DNA of 64,000 nt from Choanephora cucurbitarum (Eukaryota; Mucoromycota; Mucoromycetes; Mucorales; Choanephoraceae). Positions 44,340 through 56,612 of this stretch are shown here, piece by piece. The number at the start of each line of letters is the position of its first letter. Positions within the stretch are counted from its first letter, which is position 1. Under the pieces are notes generated by a model that saw nothing but the letters and a program-made list of their open reading frames with translations, was not told where the DNA came from and searched no databases. The position numbers and the translations under genes were made by a program. The stretch covers positions 124,001-188,000 of the forward strand of contig JAIWNI010000002.1 of the NCBI GenBank assembly GCA_025331435.1, written 5' to 3'.

Positions 44340-45154
44340 ATGACACACCTAAATAGCCTTATTGTTCCCTTGAAGAAAGATGTAAAGAATACCACTGATT
44401 CGAATTGTTTGGAACACTATTATCGCTATTTAGTTGGCATGACTACCAAAGATACCACTCAACTTCTTCATGCCATCCCTTCCAATGATTTGACTCAATA
44501 CCAAAAGATTTATGTAGACACTTTAATAGGTAAACAATACATAACTTCAACACAACAAAATATTCACCCTTTATTTTAGATATCACCACATTAACCATCC
44601 GTACTTCATGGCCTATGGAAGCATCTACCACCAAAGAAGGTCAACCTGTTGTAAATACCAACCTATTTGTACGTCACTTGTTAAAACGCTCAAGAGCCAC
44701 ACGCTCTACCCTTCAACTCGCCATCTTCTATCTATTCCGTATTCGTCCCTTTATCTGCAAGCGCAGTCAATTTGATCCCATTGTCAAGTGTGGACGCCGT
44801 ATGTTCTTGGCCAGTTTGATCTGTGCTCACAAATATCTGTACGACAATACATTCACCAATGCCAGTTGGGCTAAGATCAGTAAATTACCCGTCAAGGAAA
44901 TCAATGGTGCCGAAAGAGCGCTCTTGGACATGTTGGACTATCGTCTCCATATCTCACTTGAACTCTATCAGAAGTTTGAATCTCAATTAAGAGAGGCTGT
45001 GCCCAACCATGTCTCTATTCCTACATCTCACCCACTTGTCGGTCAAAAGCGTTCTATGGAACAAGAGCTGACTACTGTCAAGAAACACAAGCAACACTAT
45101 CATACTGTCTATGGTATTCCTACACCTGAAGATGACAAAGTAGAACTTGTTTAA
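44340..45154 (+). CDS. Pcl/Pho80-type cyclin
   Basis: Exons 44340-44529 and 44580-45154 (50-nt intron) give 254 aa. The cyclin box spans about residues 85-185: NTNLFVRHLLKRSRATRSTL, then CGRRMFLASLICAHKYLYDN, then WAKISKLPVKEINGAERALL and a closing LDYRLHISLELYQKF. This is the layout of G1 cyclins of the Pcl1/Pcl2/Pas1 group, which activate the Pho85-type kinase and control cell polarity or G1 progression. The C-terminal 50 residues are basic and lack a clear PEST region. The exact subgroup cannot be told. Confidence 0.86.
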
Positions 45155-46733
45155 TATCATACCCCCCCCCCTACACTTCCATTAATTCATCTGTATATTT
45201 CTCACATAATGTACCATACTGCATTCCTTTTTTTTTTGTCTTACATAATAAACCTCATTCACCTCTCTCTCTTTTTACTGCGGATAGATTTCTTGCTGCG
45301 TACTGAAATCGATAAAGATCTTGGAAAATGATGTCAATTCTATAGACGAAGGAGAGGGAAAATCTTGATTATGTATAAGAATTGCTTGTAACCGTAGCAA
45401 TTTGATATGTAATTTGTAAGACACTTTCGAAATTCGTGAATATTCCATGAATCATGTAAATTCTCGCTTGAAATACAACTTGGTATCATTTGACTGAGCT
45501 TTTGGGGATGATTGTTCTTTTCTTCAGGAAGTTTATCTCATTTTGGATAGCCCTTGTTCTGTTGATACCAAAGCTAAAGTGTGTATCAAAAATAAGTAGA
45601 GATTACATTTGTTAGGACCAGTCTGTGAAAAACAAAGCCATGTATCAAACATATCCTAAACACCTTAAGCTTCTCTTCATCTTATAAAACACTCTTTGAC
45701 TTGGTTAAGCTACAAATAGATTTGAATACTTCTTTATTCACCTGATTTTATGCAAATTGTATGAAGCTTGTCTCGACAACTATAGTAAACGAAAGAACTC
45801 CTTTTGTTGAATACTTGGTGCGCCTATCTTCAAGTGCAGTATACATAGATATCAACTTTCAATGGTAATATTGTATATCTAACTCAATGAATAGACTTTC
45901 ATTTTTGACGCGAAAAAAAAAGGTTTGGAAGGTAACAAATGCAACAGAGAGAAGGAAGACACGCCTTGTCAATGGATGGTGATGACATGGTTTGTTTGAG
46001 TCATCAGAGTAAGCTTATACATCATGTTATTATTACCACATAGTATCTTAATGCACACAATTCAACATGAGAGATAACAAAGAGCACAAACTAGCATAAG
46101 ATGCCCTCAAGCTAGAAATAAAGAAGATGTCTTCCCTTTAAGCAATGCTATTTCTTGATATGGAAATAGGCTCTTTTTCTCTCTCTTTTTGCGTTCCTTA
46201 TGATTCATGCACTTTGCCCTATAGATGAAATGACTCTATCAAAGTATATCATCAATTCAAACCGCAGTAAATGATAAGTAGAGAGGAGTATCCATCCTAT
46301 TGAACACAAGATCCTCATGCTTTAATTATCATGCACAGCAGTGATCTCAGCTTTTGTGTATCAGGAATGAGAGTACTGACAACAGATTGAAAGGTCTTTC
46401 TTCTGGTCCATGTTTGATAAGGTGATCTCATATTACAAAATATCCTCTTGTAACCATCATCCCCTCCCCTTTTTTAAACTGATATATCTTACATTGACAA
46501 CATACATACAACTCAAATATCTCCATCCATACTACCATAACAATCAAAATGGGAATTCACTCCTCAAACCAAAGAAGAAGCTGTACACAAAAGGACACAT
46601 GGCATAGCCATAAAAGGAAATTGGTCATTTCTTTTCTTTTTTTTTTTAAAAAGAAAGTAGGAATGACACTTCTCGACATATCATTTTATAAGTGTAATAC
46701 TTAAAAAAAGAAAGGTGTATATGTTTTTTTCTT
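45155..46733. other. Intergenic stretch
   Basis: Gene-free as far as can be seen, 1.6 kb. A C9 run follows the cyclin stop. Confidence 0.55.
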
Positions 46734-47408
46734 TTAATCCATTTCATAGTCGAGTTTATTGATCCCGAAAATTCGTACTCGATGCATCACAGGTAATTTG
46801 GCTACCAAGACAACCAAAAGTGCTGTAAAGTTAATACCAAACAGAAACACATCATAATGGGTATAATGTGTACTCAGCAAAAATCTATCTCAAACCAAAG
46901 TCAATCATCCCCTATACACTCTCTCTGTTACTCTCTAGTTTCACTTACAGGACAATAGGCACAGCAGTTAAGAATTTACGTGTGGCTGTAAACTGAACAC
47001 CTCCATCAATTTGCTCCCATAATGTCAATCCATCATATGCACCTTGATTGTTTTCAAATGGAATACCCTGTACCCAATGAAACATGATATAATGACCCTT
47101 TTTCAAATGATGTCAATCACACTCTCTTGGCTTTCTTATAGTAAGCTACTTACAAAGTTAAAAGATAGATTTGTCAGAGTCCAACTTGCTTCTGGCGTAA
47201 TGAATGGTATGACAGTAAATAGAGCTTTCAAAGCAACCACTATAAAGATAGTAGTAGACCAGGCACCTAAAAAGGGTCAATGAGCAAACCATCACAGGAC
47301 ATGCATGAGATTCAACTTGCCTTTGTAATTAACCCAGGAAGAGTTGAAGTTGGGCATCGAACTTTGATCAAGAGCAGTGTATGCTTTATTCTCTTTATTT
47401 GTTGGCAT
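46734..47408 (-). CDS. ORM1: ORM1/ORMDL family regulator of serine palmitoyltransferase
   Basis: Four exons (47321-47408, 47154-47266, 46949-47067, 46734-46884) give 156 aa, the family's usual length. Conserved blocks are [51 protein letters not shown] and the C-terminal [12 protein letters not shown]. Four hydrophobic segments match the ER membrane topology. Orm proteins bind and inhibit serine palmitoyltransferase, the first step of sphingolipid synthesis. Intron 1 starts AAAG/GCAAGT, a GC-AG intron, and is the only in-frame solution. A TATA box (47481-47489) lies 73 bp upstream. Confidence 0.95.
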
Positions 47409-47480
47409 CGTATAGGTGTGTGTATAGAAGTGCTTTAGATAACTGACAACAAAAGGGGGGGAATACTATAAGTTCTTGTT

Positions 47481-47489
47481 TTTTTTATA
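47481..47489 (-). promoter_or_regulatory. TATA box of ORM1
   Basis: Minus-strand TATAAAAAA, 73 bp upstream of the ATG at 47408. Confidence 0.6.
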
Positions 47490-48896
47490 AAATGATAAAA
47501 AAGAAAGAGAAAAAAAAATTGTGTGTAGATGTATATATAAATCTATATATATATATTACATATAAAACCGGAGCAAATGAAATTTAAAAGATACTATTGA
47601 CTCATGAGCCAATCAAAATCTGCCTACTCTTGGCTCATGTTGTCAAGAATTAAATTCAAAAGTAGACCTGTCACTTCTTCTAGCTCATGATAGACAGCAA
47701 TATCCTCTTGATTGTCTCAACTTTGTATCCATAGCAGATGGAATATGTCTTCTGGAGGATTGTTTTAGAAACAGGTATTGGATCTGTCTATAATATCTCT
47801 AAAGATCGTTTTTGTACGCGACATTGGCTGTCTATCTGATAAGTGTGTGCTTATTTGACATTGGATAGAGAGGAAATTGGCGTATGCTTCTTTCTTGAAA
47901 TAACCCCAAAAGACAATTATTTGATACTGTGATTATATACACTTTATTACTAGAACAGTAATTATGTATAGACTTGAAGGAATCAAGTAAGCCCTTTTTT
48001 TTCTACTGGAAAGATACAGTCTGATCTTGAGTATTTTTAGGGGTTGAATAGAACAGGTACTTGTTGTGGGGGGACAACGAATCCTAATGCTATGAGAGCC
48101 CATTGGCTTTTGTTTAAGAATAAGAACTAGATAGATGGTTAGATCAATTTGAACATAAGCTCATGTTCTACAGTCATATTTGTTATGTTAGAGTGATCTA
48201 CTTTCTTGTAAAGAACTGATTGAGCATGGTCTCTTTATTCTTTACTGATCAACAAGAGTTTATTTTTCAAAGTAACAGATATCAACCTGTTTCTTTTAAG
48301 GGAAAAACTACTCTAAATGTATTGGCCTATAAACAAACCACCATACTAGAGTCATGTCCTGATTGTCAAGTCAAGACGTAATAAGAAGCTTCTCCTTTAC
48401 ACAAAAATAGAAATAAAGAAGAACAGATAGCCTGTTCTCTTGAATGACATCATTCTCTCTTTCTTTCTTTTTCTAAATGTTGAATGAAATGGGTTTGATG
48501 ATAACAAATGAGGGATGAAGATGTTAATTATTGTATTCTTTACTATGTAAATGTAGCAGAAGAATGAAATGTTGCCATTACCTAGCTCTATCCATAGTAC
48601 TCAACAAAGTAGTACACTCTTTGTGTGTCATTAGATTTGAAAATGACCTCATATTGTAGTTCCTTTGTAAGAAGGATGTCCTTTTTCTATTATTATTATT
48701 ATTTGATATAGCCCTTTATGACTAAATCCTTCTTGATTCTCCATACAAGAGAAGATCACCTCTTACTTTACATTACCACCTAAGCAAGAGGAATGATATA
48801 CAACACAAAATGATATACACCTTCAATAGGATCGGAGAACAAATCACCCTTTTACAAATTGACATCATTATTATGCAGTGAAAAAAAAATGAGAGA
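47490..48896. other. Intergenic stretch
   Basis: About 1.4 kb, AT-rich, no supported gene or repeat of note apart from short TA and ATT runs. Confidence 0.55.
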
Positions 48897-48904
48897 TATA
48901 AAAA
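48897..48904 (+). promoter_or_regulatory. TATA box of the small tail-anchored protein gene
   Basis: TATAAAAA, 70 bp upstream of the ATG at 48967. Confidence 0.65.
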
Positions 48905-48966
48905 GGAAAGGAAAACAATAGATTTCTTTACTTTACTTTACTTTCAACTTCTTTTTTATACATATC

Positions 48967-49263
48967 ATGTCTGCCCCCAGTGAAAAGCAAATCAACCAAA
49001 ACGTCGATAAGACTGCTGAAGAAACAAAGAGAGAACTCAACAAGTTACGCGTCGAATACGAAGAACTCAAGAGACAAGCTAAGCCTAAGGTTCAAGAAGC
49101 TGAATCCCTCTTGACTTCCCCTTCTGCCATTGGCTTCTATCAAGGTAAGATACAGATAAGAGAGTGAGTGAGTGGAGATGTCTTACAGCTACATCTAGGT
49201 CTTATTGTTGGTGTCTGTGTTGTCTTGGGTTATGCCAAATACAAGGGTGGTTTGGTTGTCTAA
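48967..49263 (+). CDS. Small tail-anchored coiled-coil protein, possibly mitochondrial outer membrane
   Basis: Exons 48967-49144 and 49199-49263 give 80 aa. The frame demands the second acceptor (CATCTAG at 49193-49198), not the nearer CAG. Residues about 5-45 are a charged helix (KTAEETKRELNKLRVEYEEL). Residues about 57-75 are a single hydrophobic segment (GLIVGVCVVLGYAKYKGG) at the very C-terminus, so the protein is tail-anchored with the helix in the cytosol. It recalls the C-terminal region of fungal OM14-like proteins, but the match is weak and the function is open. Codon use is that of a well-expressed gene. Confidence 0.7.
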
Positions 49264-51192
49264 ATATCAACTCTACTGCTTTCTTATTCCCTAACTGTAT
49301 ACTACTTAACTATATATCTATAATACCTGTTTTTGTAATAAACTGTATTGTAACCTTATTGTCTTCATTACCAATGTATGCTTTATTTCATTTGACAACT
49401 GGAGGAGCTAAATAAGCTTATGTGTGCCTTAAGAGAAAGGTATTTGTTTCCTTGCGATTTCCTTTTTGAGATGTATCTCTTGACACATAGACCATTAGCC
49501 TATTTAGACAGTGGTCACTTTATTCAGGCATGTTGCATTGACGGCGTTTTTTTTTATTCAAACGACTTGCTGTTTAAATTAGAATATTCTGTTTCTCCTT
49601 GACCTTGTTTCAAAGTGAGACAAACAAACAATATGATAAGAGACCACTCATAAAGCAAGTGATGTTTGGACAAACTATCTAAATTCATAACGCGTTTCTC
49701 CTTGAAATAGAGCTATAGGAGAAATACAAAGGCGTCCATTCTCCCTTCATCTTTTTCACATCTATATTTTCTCTCCTATTTCTATCAAAAGATTAAGATA
49801 TTGGCTGCATGTCAACTCACTTGTCTCTGTTATCTGATAAATTAAGATAAGACATCGTTTATTGACAACACTAGGAAAATAGTTATCAGCTGAAAGACAC
49901 AGAATGGCGAATATGGCTGAACATGAAAACACTTTCTTCTATTCCCTTCTGTCCCTTCATTATTTTAATACAGTGGAACACAAGCCAAAAAAGAAAGAAG
50001 GAAAGAAGGAATTGCATGAAGTTTTGAATCGTCAGTTCAATTTATAATTTATTTATTTTTTGTCGATCATCGACCTTTTTTTTTTCTTTACTCCCTTTTT
50101 TTCTTGTTATGCGTTGGTTTGAATTGAACGTGTTCTATGCTCTAGGCGTACTAATTGAATTTAAAAAGTCAAGAAACAAGCCATTTTTTTCCTTTTCTTA
50201 GACAATCAGAAACAATGTCAAATGCATCACAGTGTGTGTGTGTCTTTTTTTGTTCTATTCTTTTCTTTTTCGGCATACAACATTATTTGAATCACGCGGT
50301 ATAAAATTTTTTTTTCGTGTCATACAATTATTATTGGCATGTACTCTACAGAATAACACCTTCTTTCAATTCATTCAGAACAAGCAAGATGAAAGTTGTT
50401 TCTTTTTGAAAATACAACTCCATTTTAAATAAACAAGAAATATAGATAATATAACTAAAGCCTAATTTTGAAATAAAAGAAAAAGATTTTTTTTTTAAAG
50501 TTGAACTCAGGCTGGCGACATCCTTTACTGGATAAGGTAATGGGCTGAATCGAGATTAATTGTTACCTTTTTTGTAAAAATCGAAATTTTTTTTATTTGT
50601 GTCTACTGTTCTTGCCACGCAGTAAAACACGATTAGACTTCTATTCAGTTCTGATAGCTTCTGTACCCAAGCATCCCATATTTGGTTTGGTTTAGGTGAA
50701 ATTAGGAGATAAAAAACCATCTTCATTCCTCTCAATATCGGCCCACAAGCCTATGTTTTTATGATGGTCTGCAAAAGAATTTTAGGTTTCTTTTTTTTTG
50801 TTCAATATGACAGATGAATATGCTCATGTTATTGAAAAACACTAAAAGCACAGAAAGTGAAAGAACAAAAAAAAAAGTCGCACAGTGATATCGTGTATTT
50901 TTTTTTTTTTTACTTTCTTTCTTTCAAGCATTTATAACAAACTTGAAAAAAAAAATAGAATAGATAGTTTGTAGTTGACAGGAATATACAACACAACAAT
51001 AAGCATTAAAATACAGATAGGATATATCTTTAAATGGAAATGGTTTCCAAAAGACTGGGAGACTTAAAATTAAGCACTATATTCCAAACTAGTTGGAATG
51101 GTAAATCTGAATCCTCTAAATCGAAATCGACCGCTAGATTTTTCGATTTTGATTTTTAAGGTTTGAGGGAGTTTCAATTGACTTTTTTTTGA
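49264..51192. other. Intergenic stretch
   Basis: Nearly 2 kb without a supported gene, with many T and A homopolymers. Confidence 0.55.
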
Positions 51193-51200
51193 TATAAAAA
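51193..51200 (+). promoter_or_regulatory. TATA box of the small Cys-rich protein gene
   Basis: TATAAAAA, 79 bp upstream of the ATG at 51272. Confidence 0.65.
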
Positions 51201-51271
51201 GAGAGGCAAACAAATTTTTATCTATTTTTTTTTATATCTTTAATTCTCTTATATTCAATCTATTTACAAAA

Positions 51272-51567
51272 ATGAACTGTTGCTCTAAAACACCTACTCT
51301 CTGTCATATCAATCAAAAGCAAGACTGTTGCTTTGAAAATGAATCTGCCCAACCCATCAGTGGTAATTATTCTCCCTCTACTGTATTTGCGGATAATAAC
51401 TCTGCCTGTTACCAATTAAAATCAGGTTTCTGTCAATACTGCGGTGTTGATGTTTCCTTCTTAGCGTAAGTTCTATACCTCAAATGGATCATTCAATAGT
51501 CATCTAATTTTCCCTCTTTTACATATATAGTCATGAATTTTGGTGTCGCTTTTCAACAACAGAATAA
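51272..51567 (+). CDS. Small Cys-rich protein, probably zinc-binding
   Basis: Exons 51272-51465 and 51531-51567 (65-nt intron) give 76 aa. There is no signal peptide, so it should be intracellular. Eight cysteines occur as CC (3-4), C11, CC (19-20) and then YQLKSGFCQYCGVDVS, a CxxC zinc-ribbon-like pair, with HEFWC near the end. I do not recognise the family; a zinc-binding role is inferred from the spacing. TATA box 79 bp upstream and canonical splice sites support a real gene. Confidence 0.62.
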
Positions 51568-51768
51568 GCATATGAAGAAAATCAGCAAATTCTAAAAACA
51601 AAAAAAAGGGGAGAAAATTATTCATTTCTTGTGTCACCTCTTCCCATCTTGCATGTCAACCCCACTTATTCCCACAATCTTACTAAAAAAAAACCAAGAA
51701 GATTTATACCACTACAGCTTATTTATTTATGTACATAGCCTTTTTTTCAAAAATGAAAATAATAAAAT

Positions 51769-53064
51769 TTATTTCAAATCGTATTTGGATTTCCAAATCC
51801 ATGAATTGCCCATAATACCATGACCTTGCTTATCTGCCAATCGATAGTATTTGGCAGCCATGCAGATATCTTTCTTCACGCCATGGCCATGATAGTAGCA
51901 ATGACCAAGATCATTTTGTGCATCAGGATCCTGAAGATCAGCTGCAATCTTGAAATAATAAACAGCCGTCTCTTTGTTCTTCTTACACTAGAATAGTTTG
52001 AATCAAATTAGATCAGAACGATTTCTTTTTTTTTTAAATACTTTACACCCCAACCATGACGAAAGGAAACACCTAGCTCATAAATAGCCATGATTAGTTC
52101 ATTCTTGGCTGCTGATGCTTTCATGGCAGTAGAGAAATTAGAAAGATCTTCAACAGCATGTTCTGCTGCCTTTTGTAGATATTGAAAGGCAAGATGCTCA
52201 CTCTTTCTACAGCCCTAAAGATGTTCAAGAAATAGAGTTAATCTATCTCGAATAAATCAATCTCTCACAATTTCGTTTTACCCAACCATGACGAAGAGAA
52301 ACACCATAGAGAAACATGGCAATAGGCAAATCAAGATGAGAGGCTTGTTTGAACATCTCTGTTGCTTCTTCTAACCTTCCTGCCTCATGAAATTTAATAC
52401 CTTGATGGACCAGCTGTTCTGCCTTGGACTCTGGTAAAAGAGAGGCATGTCTCTTTGCTGTGGCCACTGCTTTCTTGATACCATGCTCATAACCATCCAA
52501 TCTATCATTCTCTTGTTGAGGCTGACTCAATGGTGAGGGCAACATAGGGTGATTGTATCCATTAGGAGAGGGTGTGCAGGGTGATAGATGACTCTGCATG
52601 GAGAGTTCACTGCGTGAAGATCCTGGTGTACTCAAACCACCCGGTGTCGATGCACTCAATTCCAATGTGTTCTGTCGAGAAGAGGTACGTGTGGGTGTCG
52701 ACATCACATGCTTCTGTTGGGGGGAATGAGGTGAAGAAGAGGAACGGATAGGTGTGGGTGGAATGACCAATGGAGTCAAGGGTGGTTTAGGAAGTCGTGT
52801 ATAGGATGTGGTGGGAGATGGTGTGATGGTTGCTTTTGAAGGATTTACTTTCTTACTGAGTGGTACAGGTTGTAGGGAAAATCCTGTCTGTTCAACGACA
52901 GCTGCAGAAGGCCGAGGCGTATCGAAATAGCAAGATTGCTTGATTTGGACAGATGAATTTACAACATGTTGTACATTCGATTTGACAAACTTGGGCGGAC
53001 AGACTGTTCTAATTTCAGGCTCAATCAGGTTTTCTTCACTCTCTTGTTGATGGAAATAGTCCAT
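51769..53064 (-). CDS. Sel1-repeat (HCP-like) protein
   Basis: Exons 52282-53064, 52047-52214 and 51769-51987 give 389 aa from the ATG at 53064. The frame is also open upstream to 53175, right after a good acceptor, so an extra 5' exon is possible. Residues 1-200 are disordered, Pro/Ser/Thr-rich, with several TPTR/SPPL-type phosphosite candidates. The C-terminal half has Sel1 repeats (AGRLEEATEMFKQASHLDLP, LGVSFRHGWG, AQNDLGHCYYHGHGVKKD) and ends GNSWIWKSKYDLK, an ending shared by a fungal Sel1 group related to chitin-synthase activators and Dsf2. A scaffold role is likely. Confidence 0.82.
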
Positions 53065-55378
53065 GATAGGTGAATGATAGACGAGAGGTGAATTGAGTCG
53101 ATGGTGATTTTCTGTTCTGGTTGGCTCATGAGTAGGTGGCTCGGCTGATTTTTGTAAAGAAGAGGTCCTGGCGGGCTAAATATAGATGTTATTTTTATCC
53201 TCTTTTTTCTAAATTTGTTAGATTTACTTGGTTCCTTAATGATTCGGTGGGTGTTTGTCTAATTTGGGTTGAATATGGATTTTTGCTTATGAATACACAC
53301 AATCGTTACCTTAAGCTGGGTATTGATTCAGATCCATTATGGCCATACTGTTGTCTTGAAATATCTCTAAACATAAAGGAAAGGAATGGGGGGTTTATAT
53401 ATGGGGAAATAAAAGAATGAAAGAAAAGAAAGGAAAGAACAAAAAAAAAAAGAAAAATTACAACTTTTAACTGGCATTATAACGTGCGTTAAATATCCAA
53501 TTTTAGCTTGTACTGTGTTACACCTATTAATAAATGACACCTTTCCTTCTCTCTTTCTCTCTTTCTCTCTCTTTCTCTCTCCTCTTTCTCTTCTCGTGCT
53601 CTTGTCCTCTTTAAATCCCGAAACATCCTTTTCTGTGACCATAGAGTATACATTCACTCCGAGTAGAAAATGTAAAAGGAATTAACAAGACAATGTTTCA
53701 TAAAAAAAAGGGAAACATATAGTTTTTCATTGAGCAATGGTAGAGGCGACTTAAAGGCCGAAACGTGCAGGATATAACTATGATTAGTCTTAAACAAATC
53801 AAGAAGATAGTCAGATTTATTGAAATTTTGATGGCCTTTAACATTTATGAGCTCGTGATATCTGAGTTTCATATGGTCAATGGCCTTGATTAGCATAAAA
53901 CTTGGTATTCTTAACATTCAACAAATCTCCTGTTTGTATGAAGCAGATTGTATACAAGAACGAATACTCGTCTTTTGAAGACGATTGTCTTTTTTTTTTG
54001 TCAGCAACACACTATATCACTCTCTTTTTTTTTTCTTTTTCAGAAATCTACTAATTGTAGCACAGAATACTTTTTGCAAATAATATGCTACTCAAAAAAG
54101 GTTATTGTCCACTTTCTTTTGACTATACAAGTGTCCTCCCTTCCCTTCAATTTTTGTGGAGTCACTCTTTTCTGTTTGTTTTGATCTTTACTGCTGAGCT
54201 TTATAATGATCATAAATTAGTCTTCTTTGTTTTTTCAAGTCAACTCGTTAAAACTTGAGATAGTTTACAGCAAACACAACTGGGAGGACTCTTCTCTATC
54301 TCTTTAAATTCGGAATGGGTTTAGTACGTTATGGCATGACGCCATTCATTGTCTAGGTTAAGAGCATCCATCAGTGTATTTCATAAGCTATTTTTTTCTC
54401 TTCATAGTCCATATTAGGTTAAAATGATTCAATATAAAAAACAAAAAAGCGAGAGATAAAAAAAAAGGAAAGTCTTTCAAGGTTGTTACTAAAGACAATC
54501 AATGCAGTTTTGAGTTATTTCGCAAGTAAGGTAAAACATCTCTTTTTCGTTTCAAGAAACCCTAATCGACCTCTTTTCTCTGTTGAAGCTGTTTTTTGTT
54601 TTAGGCTGTAATCCCATATTTTGTACGACGAGTCGATCCACCCGCTCTTTATTCATGGTTAGATCGAACTAAGTAAATAAAAAAAAAGATGGGTTGACAA
54701 TAAATGCTGTAACACTTTATTCTTTTTGTGATAGGGGAGGGGATCCAATTGTCATTAGCATTGAAAGAAACAATGACACCTCTAACAAGTTTCATTTTTA
54801 TTACCAATCTAACTCTAACAAAAGACACAAGAATGAGTATATTGATGAAATGGTGGGGTTATCAGCGTATCTAGTTTTATATTTCTCATAGACAATATCC
54901 TGCTTGCGTTGTATACAAATTCGAATCAATGAGCTGAGGTTGGTTTCAGGTCGGGGACTTGAGTAGTCTAGATAAAAGGGTAAATCATTAAAGAGAGACA
55001 CTAGTACTACTTTTGGTTTTGCAAGTACGAGTCCGGTTAATGACAGGTTACTTTAGTGTGATAGTTTTGAACTTGGAGATGTACTACGAAAACACAAGAG
55101 ATTCTTTTTGACGACAACAAAAACTTTCGCTGAATCAACCTATTCTATTTTCCAGTCATTTCAACCATTGAACGATTAGCATAATCAGTTGATTTCTTTC
55201 TTTTGTTTTAGCCTAAAATCAAGACGCTTAGCCGTACCTGATTTTTTTTTGTCGAATAAAACTCTAAATGATTTTTATCTCCTGATTTAAATGTTTGGAT
55301 AGGCTTTATACGACAGCTTTTTTTTTCAGCCAAAGCTGATTTCTCTTTTCTTTTTCTCTTTCAACCCCATTCAGATTG
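53065..55378. other. Intergenic stretch with CT microsatellite
   Basis: No supported gene in 2.3 kb. Open stretches around 53653-53917 (minus) and 54694-54891 (plus) lack ATG, conserved features or both. The last 60 bases are CT-rich and lead into the desaturase start. Confidence 0.5.
53541..53594. repeat. CT-rich microsatellite
   Basis: CTCTTTCTCT-type units repeated over about 54 bp. Confidence 0.85.
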
Positions 55379-56562
55379 ATGCCGCCCTTCGTTTTTGATA
55401 TCCCTCAACATAAGCCTTCAAGAAATGAAGAGCATCCAGATTATCGTCACCCACTCTACGTAGGAAGTTGGAAAAGGTCAATTCCAAATCGAGATGATGA
55501 TTTTGCTCAAGATGACATGGATGAGCCTCACCTCAAGAGAAAGCATGCCATGTCTCTCAAATACAAAGACCGCATACAAAACCTGTATGGTAGTGATATC
55601 CGATCACTCTGGATCGCTACTGTCATCAACGTCGTTCAGTTCAGTCTAGCCTACTTCTTTGGAACTCAAAAGACAAATCACTGGAGCACTTTCTTTTTGG
55701 CTACTTATTGTGTGGGAGGAACAGCCACAGGAATTGCAGGTGTCCTCATCCATGAAGCATGCCATAATCTGATCACTGGATCATCCGTTGGCGATCGTTT
55801 AGCTGGTCTATACATCAATGCCATCCTGCCTGTGCCAATTGCTCAATCGTTTCGTCGCTATCATATTCAGCACCACACATGGCAAGGCGTGGAAGGAATG
55901 GACCCTGATTTACCGCTCAACTGGGAAAAAAACCTGATCCAGGGCAATAGTTTGAAAAAAGTACTTTGGATCTTGATCTATCCTGTCATGTATGTTGTAC
56001 GAGGTCTGGTGATACAGCAGAAAAGAGGTCATAGCCCTAAAAAATGGGAATGGATCAACCTCAGCTTCATTCTCATAATAGATTTACTTGTCTATTTGGT
56101 GTGTGGGCCAAAAGGCTTACTTTACCTGCTCCTCTCCTTATGGTTTGGCTATTCTCTTCATCCTGGAGCAGCTCATTTCATTCAAGAACACTTCACGTTT
56201 GATGATGGACAAGAGACTTACTCTTATTATGGTTTTTTGAACATTCCTTTTATGAACATTGGCTATCACAATGAACATCACGATTTCCAGAAAGTAAGTC
56301 TTTTTTCTTTCAAGACATGTACTTTTATCTAACATGCACTCTATGATAGATTCCATGGTCTAAATTACCTGCTTTACGTGCTTTAGCGAGTGAATATTAT
56401 GATACACTATCATACCATACTTCTTGGCTCAAAGTGCATTGGAAGTTCATTACTCAGTCTACTATGGGACCACAATCAAGGGTGGTAAGAGATTATGATA
56501 CATTTAAAAGAGGAAGATCTTTAATTAGCAGAATACGTGCTTATAATGACAAGATTGAATGA
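55379..56562 (+). CDS. DES1: Sphingolipid delta-4 desaturase
   Basis: Exons 55379-56293 and 56350-56562 give 375 aa. The three histidine boxes are HEACH (125-129), HIQHH (162-166) and NEHHDF (about 299-304), and several hydrophobic segments give the membrane desaturase topology. The N-terminal YVGSWKRSIPNRDDDF and GVEGMDPDLP after the second box fit the dihydroceramide desaturase family. The enzyme introduces the 4,5 double bond into dihydroceramide in the ER, needed for glucosylceramide. Convergent with the holocytochrome c synthase gene, 50 bp apart. Confidence 0.94.
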
Positions 56563-56612
56563 AATAAAAAGGGAATAAATAATTACAAATGATGAGTATT
56601 ATATGTGGTGAC

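Noticed and set aside
54694..54891. Protein-like plus-strand stretch (GGDPIVISIERNND)
   Set aside because: No usable gene structure around it; possibly a decayed fragment but too short to classify.
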